A DNA stretch of 64,000 nt from Bacillota bacterium. Lineage in GTDB: Bacteria; Bacteroidota; Bacteroidia; Bacteroidales; Bacteroidaceae. The notes beneath the pieces were generated by a model. The model saw nothing but the letters and a program-made list of their open reading frames with translations. It did not search any database and was not told the DNA's origin. Below are positions 1-8,751 of the stretch, piece by piece. The stretch spans positions 62,001 to 126,000 of the forward strand of contig JAMPFD010000006.1 in the NCBI GenBank assembly GCA_023664625.1. Reading direction: 5' to 3'. Position numbers and translations under genes: made by a program. Position 1 is the stretch's first letter; each line of letters starts with the position of its first letter.

Positions 1-513
1 ACACATAATTTCTTGATTGTACAGCCAAGAGATCAGAAGGAGATAGACGTTCTAAATGCGGAAATTAATAATCTTCGTGCACAAAACGCTGCGGACAATG
101 ATCAGATCCAGAAGTTGAAGAATGAGATTGATAATCTGAAGAAAGCTCTTGATGATTGTGAGAAGACTCCTAAGGAAATTGTAAAATATGAACCGAATCT
201 TCCAGCAATATTCTACCAGTTAAACAAATCCGTCATCACTCCGGAACAGGCTAATAATGTTGCTATAGCCGCTAAGGTTATGCAGAATCATCCTGAGCTG
301 AAAATCCAAATCAAGGGTTATGCTTCTCCTGAAGGTCCGCATGACAACAACATGAGTCTCGGCGTACGTCGCGCAAATGCTGTTAAGGACATGCTTGTAA
401 AGAAATATGGCATTGATCCGGAACGCATTACTGCAGAGGGCTGTGGTGAAACAGACAAACTGTTCGAGATTTATGAGTTTAACCGTGTCGCTATGCTTTA
501 CATTGAGAAATAA
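1..513 (+). CDS. OmpA-family outer membrane protein, C-terminal part (5' end outside window)
   Basis: The reading frame is already open at base 1 and ends at TAA 511-513, so only the C-terminus is present. The first ~55 residues are a charged heptad-like helix (coiled coil). The last ~100 form an OmpA-like peptidoglycan-binding domain: a strand with YQLNKSVIT, then IKGYASPEG, then RRANAVKDML and a final NRVAMLYIEK. OmpA domains bind diaminopimelate in peptidoglycan and tether outer membrane proteins to the wall. A TTG at 13 is not a credible start, because the frame continues upstream. The family is clear; the identity of the N-terminal barrel or other domain cannot be seen. Confidence 0.85.
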   Translation, partial: THNFLIVQPRDQKEIDVLNAEINNLRAQNAADNDQIQKLKNEIDNLKKALDDCEKTPKEIVKYEPNLPAIFYQLNKSVITPEQANNVAIAAKVMQNHPELKIQIKGYASPEGPHDNNMSLGVRRANAVKDMLVKKYGIDPERITAEGCGETDKLFEIYEFNRVAMLYIEK

Positions 514-590
514 TGATATGATAGTGTAAGTTTGCCAATATAGTTAATTCTCATTGAATGAAGTTGGCATGAAAAACTTATGAACAACAG

Positions 591-628
591 ATAATGGAGG
601 AATAAGCATTTGCTTGTTCCTCCATTAT
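591..628. terminator. Intrinsic terminator hairpin after the OmpA gene
   Basis: ATAATGGAGGAA at 591-602 pairs with TTCCTCCATTAT at 617-628. The stem continues through a T-G wobble and AAGC/GCTT to a four-base ATTT loop, so the whole 38 nt folds without a bulge. It is 78 nt downstream of the OmpA stop codon. Short T runs follow on the plus strand, and A-rich DNA precedes it, so it could act on both strands. Confidence 0.75.
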
Positions 629-658
629 TTGTCAGGTATTATATGTCTTTTTTACTAA

Positions 659-836
659 AATAAGTAACTGTTGGAAATTAGTTTATACTAAAAACGCAGT
701 TATTTTTTAGGCTGTTAGTGTACGGAACCGAAGGAGCAATGCGGGCATTGTGGCTGACAAGCGCTAACTGACAAAAAAGAACAAGTTTTAGTGAGAAAAC
801 ATTATATTATAAAATAATTATCAATAGTTACTTATT
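659..836. repeat. MITE-like repeat, copy A
   Basis: A ~178-bp AT-rich element with imperfect terminal inverted repeats: the left end AATAAGTAACTGTTG matches the reverse complement of the right end (AATAAGTAACTATTG). The interior, including GAAATTAGTTTATAC and CATTGTGGCTGA, recurs in diverged form at 2304-2486. There is no coding potential. The structure fits a non-autonomous miniature transposable element; no parent transposase is in the window. The rest of the 514-969 gap shows only the terminator and nothing else I can name. Confidence 0.6.
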
Positions 837-969
837 AAATTACTTGTACCGTTGTTTTTACAATATCACTTGAATAAGCACCTATTATCATTTGAGAACT
901 TTGGCTAAGGAAGCCTGTCGCTTGCATGATTTCTTCGGCTCTCTTGCTAAGTATTGTTTCCTAAATGTG

Positions 970-1974
970 CTATAATTCACTGTCAAATATTATAATACGC
1001 AAATAATCTTTTAATCTGTAAAAACTGTTGCCTGCACCTCCTTGCGAATCGGCAATAAGTATTAATGTCTGTTTCCCGCCTGCCAACCGTGGTCCAAGGC
1101 ACATTCCCTCATAATTGGCAAAGTTCATTTTTCCTATCCGTAGATATGTACAAAACTGTACTAAAAGGTGCTTTTTCATAGCTATACTGTCATTCCCCAT
1201 GCTAAGGTCTGTAAAATTATTTATTGGTACTGACCGACTTGGGTTCACTATATATAATTTTACATTGCAGAAACTGCCAATCTTCTTGGGCGATATAAAA
1301 ACCTCACGCTCCATAACTATCAGTCTGCCATCGTCAAGTGCAATCATTGAAGGCACTCCATGGGCATAGACTCCTTTTGCTTTCTTCACCGTAGGAATAT
1401 CCATTGCATATACATATTCCTCAACAGGGAGTAAATCATTGCCGAATGATTGCAGGCGTAAGCGATTTGACCAGTTGCGGTTGCATAGAGACGAACGTTT
1501 GCCGTCACCAGGAAGCGTTGATTCTGTTGTCGTCCAGAAATAACCGGTAGTGGCATTATACGTCAATGCTTCAAATCCAAGATTCTTTTCTATCTTATCA
1601 CACTGCATATGTAATGGAATACTCAGGCTGCGCCCGGTTGGCACTCCGTCCATAGAATACTCAATTATCCTTTGGTCTTCTTCGCCTGAGATAAAGACCG
1701 TATTATTTGGTGCAAAATATGCTATACCTTCACAGTCACGATATATACCTGCCTGCTTGTCTCTCCGTAGTTTCATTCCTTCCGGCTCTATCATGGAAGC
1801 ATTTTTTACCTTACCGCTCAACGAATCTATACTGATGTTCAGTATCTTGAACCCGTCGGTCATATCTTTATCATCCACAACAACATATTGTGTTCCTTCT
1901 ACATGACTTATCCCACTATAATTGCCTGGAAAAATACCGAAGAGCGCTAAGTTTATCTGTGAAAGTAGATCCAT
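970..1974 (-). CDS. Esterase-like activity of phytase family protein (phytase-like beta-propeller)
   Basis: The 334-residue protein resembles the phytase-like domain family (PF13449), which are mostly secreted or periplasmic beta-propeller proteins. Visible markers are GNYSGISHV near residue 17, YVVVDDKD, a DCEGIAYF segment near residue 80, GFEALTYN near 132, a long loop with W and R residues, and ANYEGMCLGP near 290, followed by a terminal strand ILIADSQGG. Members usually start with a signal peptide; here the domain starts almost at once (residue ~15) with none, so the N-terminus may be truncated or the protein cytoplasmic. The gene is isolated between two MITE-like repeats (659-836 and 2304-2486). 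Catalytic activity cannot be inferred. Confidence 0.75.
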   Translation of the reverse strand: MDLLSQINLALFGIFPGNYSGISHVEGTQYVVVDDKDMTDGFKILNISIDSLSGKVKNASMIEPEGMKLRRDKQAGIYRDCEGIAYFAPNNTVFISGEEDQRIIEYSMDGVPTGRSLSIPLHMQCDKIEKNLGFEALTYNATTGYFWTTTESTLPGDGKRSSLCNRNWSNRLRLQSFGNDLLPVEEYVYAMDIPTVKKAKGVYAHGVPSMIALDDGRLIVMEREVFISPKKIGSFCNVKLYIVNPSRSVPINNFTDLSMGNDSIAMKKHLLVQFCTYLRIGKMNFANYEGMCLGPRLAGGKQTLILIADSQGGAGNSFYRLKDYLRIIIFDSEL

Positions 1975-2303
1975 TGATTTCTGCTTTTTTAGTTTTATTA
2001 AAGATGCTTTTGTTCTTCCTGAATAAATCAGGAAAAATATAGAATTATATCACAAATTGTTTTATATATTACCCCATTAGAATTTCTACATGTATTTTTT
2101 TTCATGGGGTTAATTGCCATCACATTAGCAAAAAAGGATATGTACAAATATCTTTTTGTTAATGTCGGAAATTATATTAACTGTGATTAGTGAGTTCTCG
2201 GACAACAAGTTGCAATATTTTATGGCGCATATATTTATGCATAACTTGTCCAGACATAATTATCAGAAATCTTTGCCATCCATTCGCTATTTCCTTAATG
2301 TCC

Positions 2304-2486
2304 AATAAATAATTGTTTGAAATTGGTTTATACAAAAAAAATAGTTGATTTTTAGATAATTAGTGCGTTGGGATGAAGAAACAATGTCGTCTTTGTGGCT
2401 GAGTGATTAATATTAATGGGCAGGAAAACAAGGTTTAGTGAATAACAACTTCATTATAGAATGATTTTCAATGGTTACTGATAATT
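2304..2486. repeat. MITE-like repeat, copy B
   Basis: A diverged copy of the 659-836 element in the same orientation. It keeps GAAATTGGTTTATAC near the left end, GTGGCTGA in the middle, and a right end TTTCAATGGTTACTGATAA that mirrors the left end. Terminal inverted repeats are worn. Together the two copies bracket the phytase-like gene. The rest of the 1975-2570 gap contains a small hairpin (TTCCTGA 2016-2022 with TCAGGAA 2028-2034) and no gene. Confidence 0.55.
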
Positions 2487-2570
2487 ACCGGATATATAAA
2501 TAGTCATGAATATAAATTATTACCGTCAGTCTTAATAAATACTACTTATATACGTCCAAAATGAAAGGTG

Positions 2571-2810
2571 TCAGTTAATTTCCTCAAAATCAACATATTC
2601 TCCTTCATTCTTGTCAATTTTGCTGTTTCGTGGTTTTGGTTTTCCTGAAACAGTAGGATTTGTACTTTTGGTACTTGAGTTTGATGTGGCCTTCATGCCC
2701 AAGAGAATTTTAATAATATTCCAGAACCTTGATAGTACCGTAACAAAAAGTATGACACAAAAAAAGAATAAAAGCAACCCCAGTATACCTATGAATTTTA
2801 AAATAACCAT
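2571..2810 (-). CDS. DUF4834 family small membrane protein
   Basis: A 79-residue protein with one hydrophobic segment at residues ~4-28, a basic linker (~38-68) and the acidic tail GEYVDFEEI characteristic of DUF4834 proteins of Bacteroidetes. It follows pssA by 55 nt on the same strand and probably shares its transcript. Function is unknown; the conserved placement beside phospholipid genes suggests a membrane role, but that is inference. Confidence 0.8.
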   Translation of the reverse strand: MVILKFIGILGLLLFFFCVILFVTVLSRFWNIIKILLGMKATSNSSTKSTNPTVSGKPKPRNSKIDKNEGEYVDFEEIN

Positions 2811-2865
2811 ATCACTAATGCCAAAAAAATATGAATAACAAATAACCTTTTAGTCTCAAAGAAAA

Positions 2866-3570
2866 CTATTTCTTTATGGCGTCAAGAATTATAGATACAG
2901 TAATGTATGCAAGAATTACAATTGCTATACCGGCAACATTAAATACCGCAAGGATTACTGCACTGAATAGTATGAAACAATATTTTACAATATTGTCCTG
3001 ATGATTTATGCCCCAATGTTTGAACTTTAAGGCGAACATAGGAATTTCTGCAATAAGGAACCAGCAGCTCAGACATATCATTGCAAGTAGCACCAGGATT
3101 ATATACTTATTTGATTCAAGTATGTTTTGGTAGCCAACAATTAATGAACCCCAAAACAAAGCATTGGCAGGTGTTGGCAGACCGATAAATCCCATTGACT
3201 GTCGTTCGTCAAGATTGAATTTTGCCAACCGCAAAGCAGAGAACGCTGCAAGAATAAATGCAAAAAAGGGGATCACATTGCGGAAAGGTTCAAGGAAAGC
3301 AGGATAATCCAAAACCATTAATTCTGCGAAAATGATTGTTGCAGGAGCAACTCCAAACGTCACATCATCAGCAAGAGAGTCCAACTCCTTACCTATAGGT
3401 GAAGATACTTTAAGCAGACGGGCAGACATTCCGTCAAAAAAATCAAATACAGCACCGATAACAATCCATAATAAAGCTAGTGATGCATCTCCATAAAATG
3501 CATAACAAGTCGCTATACATCCCGAAATAAGATTACAGGATGTTATTATATTGGGAATATTCCGTTTCAT
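2866..3570 (-). CDS. pssA: CDP-diacylglycerol--serine O-phosphatidyltransferase
   Basis: A 234-residue integral membrane enzyme that makes phosphatidylserine from CDP-diacylglycerol and serine, the first committed step to phosphatidylethanolamine. The CDP-alcohol phosphatidyltransferase signature DGxxAR-x8-Gx3Dx3D is intact at about residues 46-69 (DGMSAR, then G, then DSLADD). At least five further hydrophobic segments follow. It lies 60 nt downstream of psd, which encodes the next enzyme, on the same strand, so the two-step pathway is one operon. Length and motif are normal. Confidence 0.95.
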   Translation of the reverse strand: MKRNIPNIITSCNLISGCIATCYAFYGDASLALLWIVIGAVFDFFDGMSARLLKVSSPIGKELDSLADDVTFGVAPATIIFAELMVLDYPAFLEPFRNVIPFFAFILAAFSALRLAKFNLDERQSMGFIGLPTPANALFWGSLIVGYQNILESNKYIILVLLAMICLSCWFLIAEIPMFALKFKHWGINHQDNIVKYCFILFSAVILAVFNVAGIAIVILAYITVSIILDAIKK

Positions 3571-3630
3571 GTTTTATAATATATTCCGTTTTTATAAGCA
3601 TAGTCATATTTATTAAATATGCCATTCTGC

Positions 3631-4362
3631 TTATCCCTCTTTTGACGGTTGTTCTTTCAAATATGCCACTATAGTCTGATCACCAACGGTTGCTTGCCCC
3701 ATATCCACACATATCTCTGCGTCCATTGGGAGAAAAAGATCTACACGGGAGCCAAACTTGATGAAGCCCAAATGCTCGTCAATATAGCAGTCGTCATCCT
3801 GTTTCGCATATGTAACAATACGACGAGCCATGGCTCCGGCTATTTGGCGGCAGAGTATTTGCTGGCCGTTTGTGGCTTCAATTACAATATCTGCATGTTC
3901 GTTTTCTGCAGCAGCTTTTGGTAGCCAAGCTTTATGATAGTTTCCACTGAAGTGCTCTACTTTCAAGACATGCCCGTCAACAGGGAACCAATTGGCGTGT
4001 ACATTAAATAATGACATGAAAATGCTGACCATTTTGCGCTTTTCATGAAAGTATTCATTCTCGTCAACATCTTCGATGACTACAATCTTACCATCAGCAG
4101 GAGCGACTACTTTACACTCCGTGCCGCAGTCGTTCTCTATCGGGAATTTACGTATGGGACATCGGAAAAAGTTAAGGACGATACCCCAAATACACCCAAA
4201 TATAACCACAAATGTCCAAAAAGGGACTTGTGATTCGAAAGCACGCCATAATACAACGGCTATAGCGATAAGTATGAAAGCTGAATATATAAGGGTCTCG
4301 TTGCCCTCGCGATGTATTCTAATACGTTTGATACGCTTTATTTTTTGCATTTTTTTCCCCAT
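3631..4362 (-). CDS. psd: Phosphatidylserine decarboxylase family protein
   Basis: A 243-residue protein that decarboxylates phosphatidylserine to phosphatidylethanolamine. N-terminal hydrophobic segments lie at ~27-62. The conserved SLFNVHANWFPVDG region is at ~118-131, and the self-cleavage site that generates the pyruvoyl cofactor is the GS pair in KFGSRVDLFLP near residue 205. This is the short, Bacteroidetes/archaeal-type Psd. A basic N-terminal leader (KKMQKIKRIKRIRIHREG) precedes the first membrane segment; an internal ATG five codons in is a possible alternative start. First gene of the psd-pssA-DUF4834 operon. Confidence 0.93.
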   Translation of the reverse strand: MGKKMQKIKRIKRIRIHREGNETLIYSAFILIAIAVVLWRAFESQVPFWTFVVIFGCIWGIVLNFFRCPIRKFPIENDCGTECKVVAPADGKIVVIEDVDENEYFHEKRKMVSIFMSLFNVHANWFPVDGHVLKVEHFSGNYHKAWLPKAAAENEHADIVIEATNGQQILCRQIAGAMARRIVTYAKQDDDCYIDEHLGFIKFGSRVDLFLPMDAEICVDMGQATVGDQTIVAYLKEQPSKEG

Positions 4363-4403
4363 TAAAACCAGGTCGTTTAGGTTGCTTTGATTTTAGTTTT
4401 CTG

Positions 4404-4411
4404 CAAAGTTA
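4404..4411 (-). promoter_or_regulatory. Promoter -7 box for psd operon
   Basis: On the minus strand the bases read TAACTTTG followed by C, a match to the Bacteroidetes sigma-ABfr -7 consensus TAnnTTTG, about 45 nt before the psd start. A clean TTTG at -33 is not seen. Confidence 0.55.
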
Positions 4412-4591
4412 ATAAAATTAATTTAAAATAAGGAAAGTAAAATGCCTTTTTTGCCCAAAACCTGTTTTTTTAGTTTATTTTAGAATAATTTGTTGTCTGT
4501 CTAAAATAAAATGTCTAACTTTGTCTCAAAATATTTTGCGGATTGGCATATTGTTGCTAATGATAAAAACGCAAGTGCAAAAACATTTCTT

Positions 4592-7500
4592 ATGGAAGAT
4601 TTCGTACACCTTCATGTTCATACTTATTATTCAATACTTGACGGCCAGTCCCCTGTTGGAGATTTGGTAAATAAGGCTATAGCTAACGGGATGCGCGGCA
4701 TGGCTATTACTGATCATGGAAACATGTTTGGCGTGAAGGAACTATTTGACGTATGTAATAAAAAAAACTCAGCATTAAAGAAAGAGGGAAAGGAACCGTT
4801 TAAACCAATATTCGGGTGTGAGGTCTATGTGGCACCACGACATAAGGAAGATAAGGATAAGGACAAAGACCGCAGGCGGTACCATCTTATATTACTCGCG
4901 AAGAATCTCAACGGCTATAGAAATCTTATCAAGATTGTAAGCCGTGCATGGGTTGACGGCTTTTATAAAAAGCCTCGTACTGACCATTATGATCTGGAAA
5001 AATATCACGAAGATATTATTTGCTGTTCTGCTTGCCTGGCAGGTGAAGTTCCTGCAAAAATTCTTAATGACGATATAGAAGGAGCACGAGAAACCCTCCG
5101 TTGGTATAAAAGCGTGTTTAGAGACGACTATTACTTGGAACTACAACGTCATGAAGTGACAGATCCTCGTCAACGTGCCAACCGTGAGACTTTCCCGTTG
5201 CAGCAAAAGGTCAACACTGTGCTTATACAGTTAGCCAAAGAAGAAGGTGTTAAACTTATTTGCTCTAATGACTGTCATTTTGTTAATGAGGAAAATGCTG
5301 AGGCACATGACCATCTCCTTTGTCTGTCTACCGGAGCTGATCTTGATGATCCTAAGCGAATGCTCTATTCTAAGCAGGAATGGTTCAAGACGCGTGAGGA
5401 AATGAATGCCATCTTTGGTGATGTCCCTGAGGCTTTGCGCAACACATGTGAAATTCTGGATAAAGTAGAAACATACGATTTGGATTCTGATCCGATAATG
5501 CCGTTCTTCCCAATTCCCGAGGAATTTGGTGTAGAAGAACAGTGGCGGAGGAATTTCACTGAACAAGACATCTATAGAGAATTCACATCCGATGAATATG
5601 GCGAGAACCAACTTTCTGATGAAGAAGGATTGAAAAAAATCAAAAAGCTTGGAGGCTATGACAAACTTTACCGTATCAAGTTTGAAGCTGACTATCTTGG
5701 AAAACTTGCATACGAGGGAGCATCACGTCTATATGGACATGAATACAAAGAAATACCTTATGACAAAGCTTTGCAACCTGAGGAATTGTCTACATGGGCT
5801 GAGGAAAATGGCATCAATAAAGAAGTTGATGAACGCATACGTTTTGAACTTCATATTATGAAGACGATGGGCTTTCCTGGCTACTTTCTCATCGTGCAGG
5901 ACTTCATTAATTCTGCACGCAAGGAATTAGGCGTATGGGTTGGTCCTGGACGTGGCTCTGCAGCAGGTTCCGTCGTTGCGTATTGTCTTGGAATAACAAA
6001 GCTTGACCCTCTGAAATACGATTTGCTGTTTGAACGCTTTCTAAATCCGGATCGTATTTCATTACCTGATATAGATACAGACTTTGATGATGATGGCCGA
6101 GGCAAAGTATTAAGTTGGGTAATGGATAAATACGGGCATGAGAATTGTGCCCATATCATCACATACGGAACTATGGCGACAAAAAACTCCATAAAGGATG
6201 TCGCACGTGTGGAAAAACTGCCTCTTGACCGAAGTAATGCCCTCTGTAAATCCATACCTGACCGTCTGCCGGACGGAATGAAAATGAATCTCGGCAATGC
6301 AATAAAATGTACTCCAGAACTCAGAGAAGCTGAAGCTTCGTCTGACCCACGAGAGTCCAATACCATCAAATACGCAAAGATGCTTGAAGGTACCGTCAGG
6401 GGAACAGGCCTTCATGCTTGTGGTTTTATTATCTGCCGAGACCCTATTTCTGATCATGTGCCAGTGTCTACTGCAGATGATCCGGACTTCCCAAATACGA
6501 AGACTGCTGTCACTCAATATGATGGACATGTCATAGAGTCTACAGGACTCATAAAAATGGACTTCCTCGGATTGAAAACTCTTTCTGAGCAGAAGGAATG
6601 TTGCCGTATTATAAAGGCCGTGCATGGCATTGACATAGACTTGGATAATATACCTATTGATGACGAACTGACATACAAATTATATCAAGATGGGCGTACT
6701 ATCGGTACATTCCAGTTTGAATCAGCCGGTATGCAGAAGTATCTTCGTGAACTCCACCCTACCGTTTTTGAAGACCTTATTGCGATGAATGCTCTTTATC
6801 GTCCGGGACCAATGGACTATATTCCTTCATTTATTGCACGCAAGAATGGAAAGGAGCCTATCACGTATGATATTGATATCACGGAGAAATATCTAAAAGA
6901 CACTTATGGAATTACGGTCTATCAGGAGCAGGTGATGCTTCTTTCCCGTCAGCTTGCCAATTTTACACGTGGCGAGTCAGATGCTTTGCGTAAGGCAATG
7001 GGAAAGAAGAAGAAAGATATCGTTGATAAAATGAAACCAAAATTCATTGAAGGCGGTAAGAGAAACGGTCATGACCCGAAAGTGCTTGAGAAGATTTGGG
7101 CAGACTGGGAAAAGTTTGCGTCATATGCTTTCAACAAGTCACATGCAGCCTGCTATTCATGGGTTGCCTATCAGACGGCTTATCTGAAAGCTCACTACCC
7201 TGCCGAATTCATGGCCGCAATCATGACAAGGCGCAAAAGCGACATAAGGGAAATAACGAAACTGATGGACGAATGTAAGGCCATCAATGTTCCTTGCCTT
7301 GGCCCCGACATCAATGAGTCTTTTGTTGATTTTGGTGTAAACAAAAAAGGTGAAGTCCGCTTTGGTCTTGCTGCCATTAAAGGTATGGGAGCCGGGCCTG
7401 CCATGGCCATAATCTCCGAGAGGGAAAGCAACGGGCCATATAAAGACATTTATGACTTGGTGGAACGCGTCAATCTTTCCCTTGTCAATAGAAAATGTTT

Positions 7501-8395
7501 TGAGTCGCTCGCTCTCAGTGGTGCTTTTGACAGCTTCAGTCCACAACGTGAATTATTCTTTGCACTTGACTCAAAAGGTGTCTCATTCATTGAAGCTATT
7601 GTCAGATATGGACAACTTTTCCAGCAAGAGAAACAGCAGGCACAAAATTCACTATTCGGCGGTTTTGATGATGTCGAGATTGCCAAGCCGAGACCGGGAA
7701 AGATCGAGGAATGGAGTGTCATTGAAAAACTTAACAAAGAACGCGACCTTGTCGGAATATATCTGTCAGCCCACCCGTTGGATGAGTACCGCATAATACT
7801 TGAAAACATGTGTAATACACATCCTGCCGACTTAGGACAGGGTGCAGACAGGGAAGAACTGTCAAAGAAAGAAAGCATAACAGTCGGTGGCATCGTCACC
7901 GGTGTTCGCACAGGATTTACCAAAACAGGGAATCCGATGGGACGTGTGATGATAGAGGATTTTGAAAATTCCGGAGAGATTGCGTTTTTCGGACAAGATT
8001 GGGCTAAGTGGAGCGGCATGATGCAGGAAGGCTGTTCTGTCTATATAACATTGAAGTGTGCAAAGAAGTTCCAAAGTTCGAATTACTACAATATTGACGT
8101 TGTTGATATGCAGTTTCTGAATAAAATCAAGGACGAGAGACTCAACAGTCTGACAATTGCCATACCATCTAAGTACTTTGAACAGTCTGATGCCAACAAT
8201 ACGGCAGAGAATAGCATCAGTGATTTTTCTACAATCCTCACACAAAAGCCAGGACCTACTGAAGCATGTCTAAATATAATTGACTCTGAGTCGGGAAAAT
8301 CCATAAAACTCCGTGTAAGGAATACAATCACTGTTACTGGGGAACTTCTTGATTTTATTAAAAATCAGGAAGATTGGGAATATTACATCAACTAA
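4592..8395 (+). CDS. dnaE: DNA polymerase III subunit alpha
   Basis: The replicative polymerase catalytic subunit, 1267 residues from the ATG at 4592. An in-frame ATG at 4511 would add 27 residues; I prefer 4592 because the PHP domain of the family begins directly with a xxFVHLHVHT motif (residues 2-11). Order: PHP domain (~1-280), polymerase core with GRGSAAGS near 452 and the metal-binding PDIDTDFDDD near 491, YQEQVM finger region near 800, helix-hairpin-helix, and an OB fold around 1095-1150 (TVGGIVTGVRTGFTKTG). It extends one subunit of the replisome beta-clamp-bound holoenzyme. It is transcribed divergently from psd and is followed by trxA 41 nt downstream. Confidence 0.95.
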   Translation: MEDFVHLHVHTYYSILDGQSPVGDLVNKAIANGMRGMAITDHGNMFGVKELFDVCNKKNSALKKEGKEPFKPIFGCEVYVAPRHKEDKDKDKDRRRYHLILLAKNLNGYRNLIKIVSRAWVDGFYKKPRTDHYDLEKYHEDIICCSACLAGEVPAKILNDDIEGARETLRWYKSVFRDDYYLELQRHEVTDPRQRANRETFPLQQKVNTVLIQLAKEEGVKLICSNDCHFVNEENAEAHDHLLCLSTGADLDDPKRMLYSKQEWFKTREEMNAIFGDVPEALRNTCEILDKVETYDLDSDPIMPFFPIPEEFGVEEQWRRNFTEQDIYREFTSDEYGENQLSDEEGLKKIKKLGGYDKLYRIKFEADYLGKLAYEGASRLYGHEYKEIPYDKALQPEELSTWAEENGINKEVDERIRFELHIMKTMGFPGYFLIVQDFINSARKELGVWVGPGRGSAAGSVVAYCLGITKLDPLKYDLLFERFLNPDRISLPDIDTDFDDDGRGKVLSWVMDKYGHENCAHIITYGTMATKNSIKDVARVEKLPLDRSNALCKSIPDRLPDGMKMNLGNAIKCTPELREAEASSDPRESNTIKYAKMLEGTVRGTGLHACGFIICRDPISDHVPVSTADDPDFPNTKTAVTQYDGHVIESTGLIKMDFLGLKTLSEQKECCRIIKAVHGIDIDLDNIPIDDELTYKLYQDGRTIGTFQFESAGMQKYLRELHPTVFEDLIAMNALYRPGPMDYIPSFIARKNGKEPITYDIDITEKYLKDTYGITVYQEQVMLLSRQLANFTRGESDALRKAMGKKKKDIVDKMKPKFIEGGKRNGHDPKVLEKIWADWEKFASYAFNKSHAACYSWVAYQTAYLKAHYPAEFMAAIMTRRKSDIREITKLMDECKAINVPCLGPDINESFVDFGVNKKGEVRFGLAAIKGMGAGPAMAIISERESNGPYKDIYDLVERVNLSLVNRKCFESLALSGAFDSFSPQRELFFALDSKGVSFIEAIVRYGQLFQQEKQQAQNSLFGGFDDVEIAKPRPGKIEEWSVIEKLNKERDLVGIYLSAHPLDEYRIILENMCNTHPADLGQGADREELSKKESITVGGIVTGVRTGFTKTGNPMGRVMIEDFENSGEIAFFGQDWAKWSGMMQEGCSVYITLKCAKKFQSSNYYNIDVVDMQFLNKIKDERLNSLTIAIPSKYFEQSDANNTAENSISDFSTILTQKPGPTEACLNIIDSESGKSIKLRVRNTITVTGELLDFIKNQEDWEYYIN

Positions 8396-8436
8396 CACAT
8401 CTGATAATTAATTATTAAAATCAAAATAATATCATT

Positions 8437-8751
8437 ATGGAAGTAAAGATTACAAACGAGAACTACGAGTCACTAAAAAACAGCAACGAACCATTGGTAA
8501 TAGACTTTTGGGCAACATGGTGTGGTCCGTGTCGCATGATAGCTCCTATTATTTCACAACTTGCAGAAGAATATGACGGTAAAATCACTGTTGGTAAATG
8601 TGATGTTGAAGAATGTGAAGATATTGCTGTTGACCTTGGCATACGTAATGTTCCTACAATCATCTTCTTCAAAGGGGGAGAAATTGTAGACAAAATTGTC
8701 GGTGCGGTAAATAAGGCTAAAATTCAGGAGAAATTTGAAGCGATGTTGTAA
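8437..8751 (+). CDS. trxA: Thioredoxin
   Basis: A 104-residue protein-disulfide reductase of the cytoplasm. The active site WCGPC is at residues 28-32 and the cis-proline loop NVPT near residue 72. No signal peptide, so a cytoplasmic thioredoxin. The stop codon overlaps the next gene's ATG by one base (TAATG at 8749-8753), implying translational coupling with the DNA methyltransferase. Confidence 0.95.
   Translation: MEVKITNENYESLKNSNEPLVIDFWATWCGPCRMIAPIISQLAEEYDGKITVGKCDVEECEDIAVDLGIRNVPTIIFFKGGEIVDKIVGAVNKAKIQEKFEAML

Noticed and set aside
5881..6625. Long minus-strand ORFs inside dnaE
   Set aside because: They are shadow frames of a strongly conserved gene and lack any domain.
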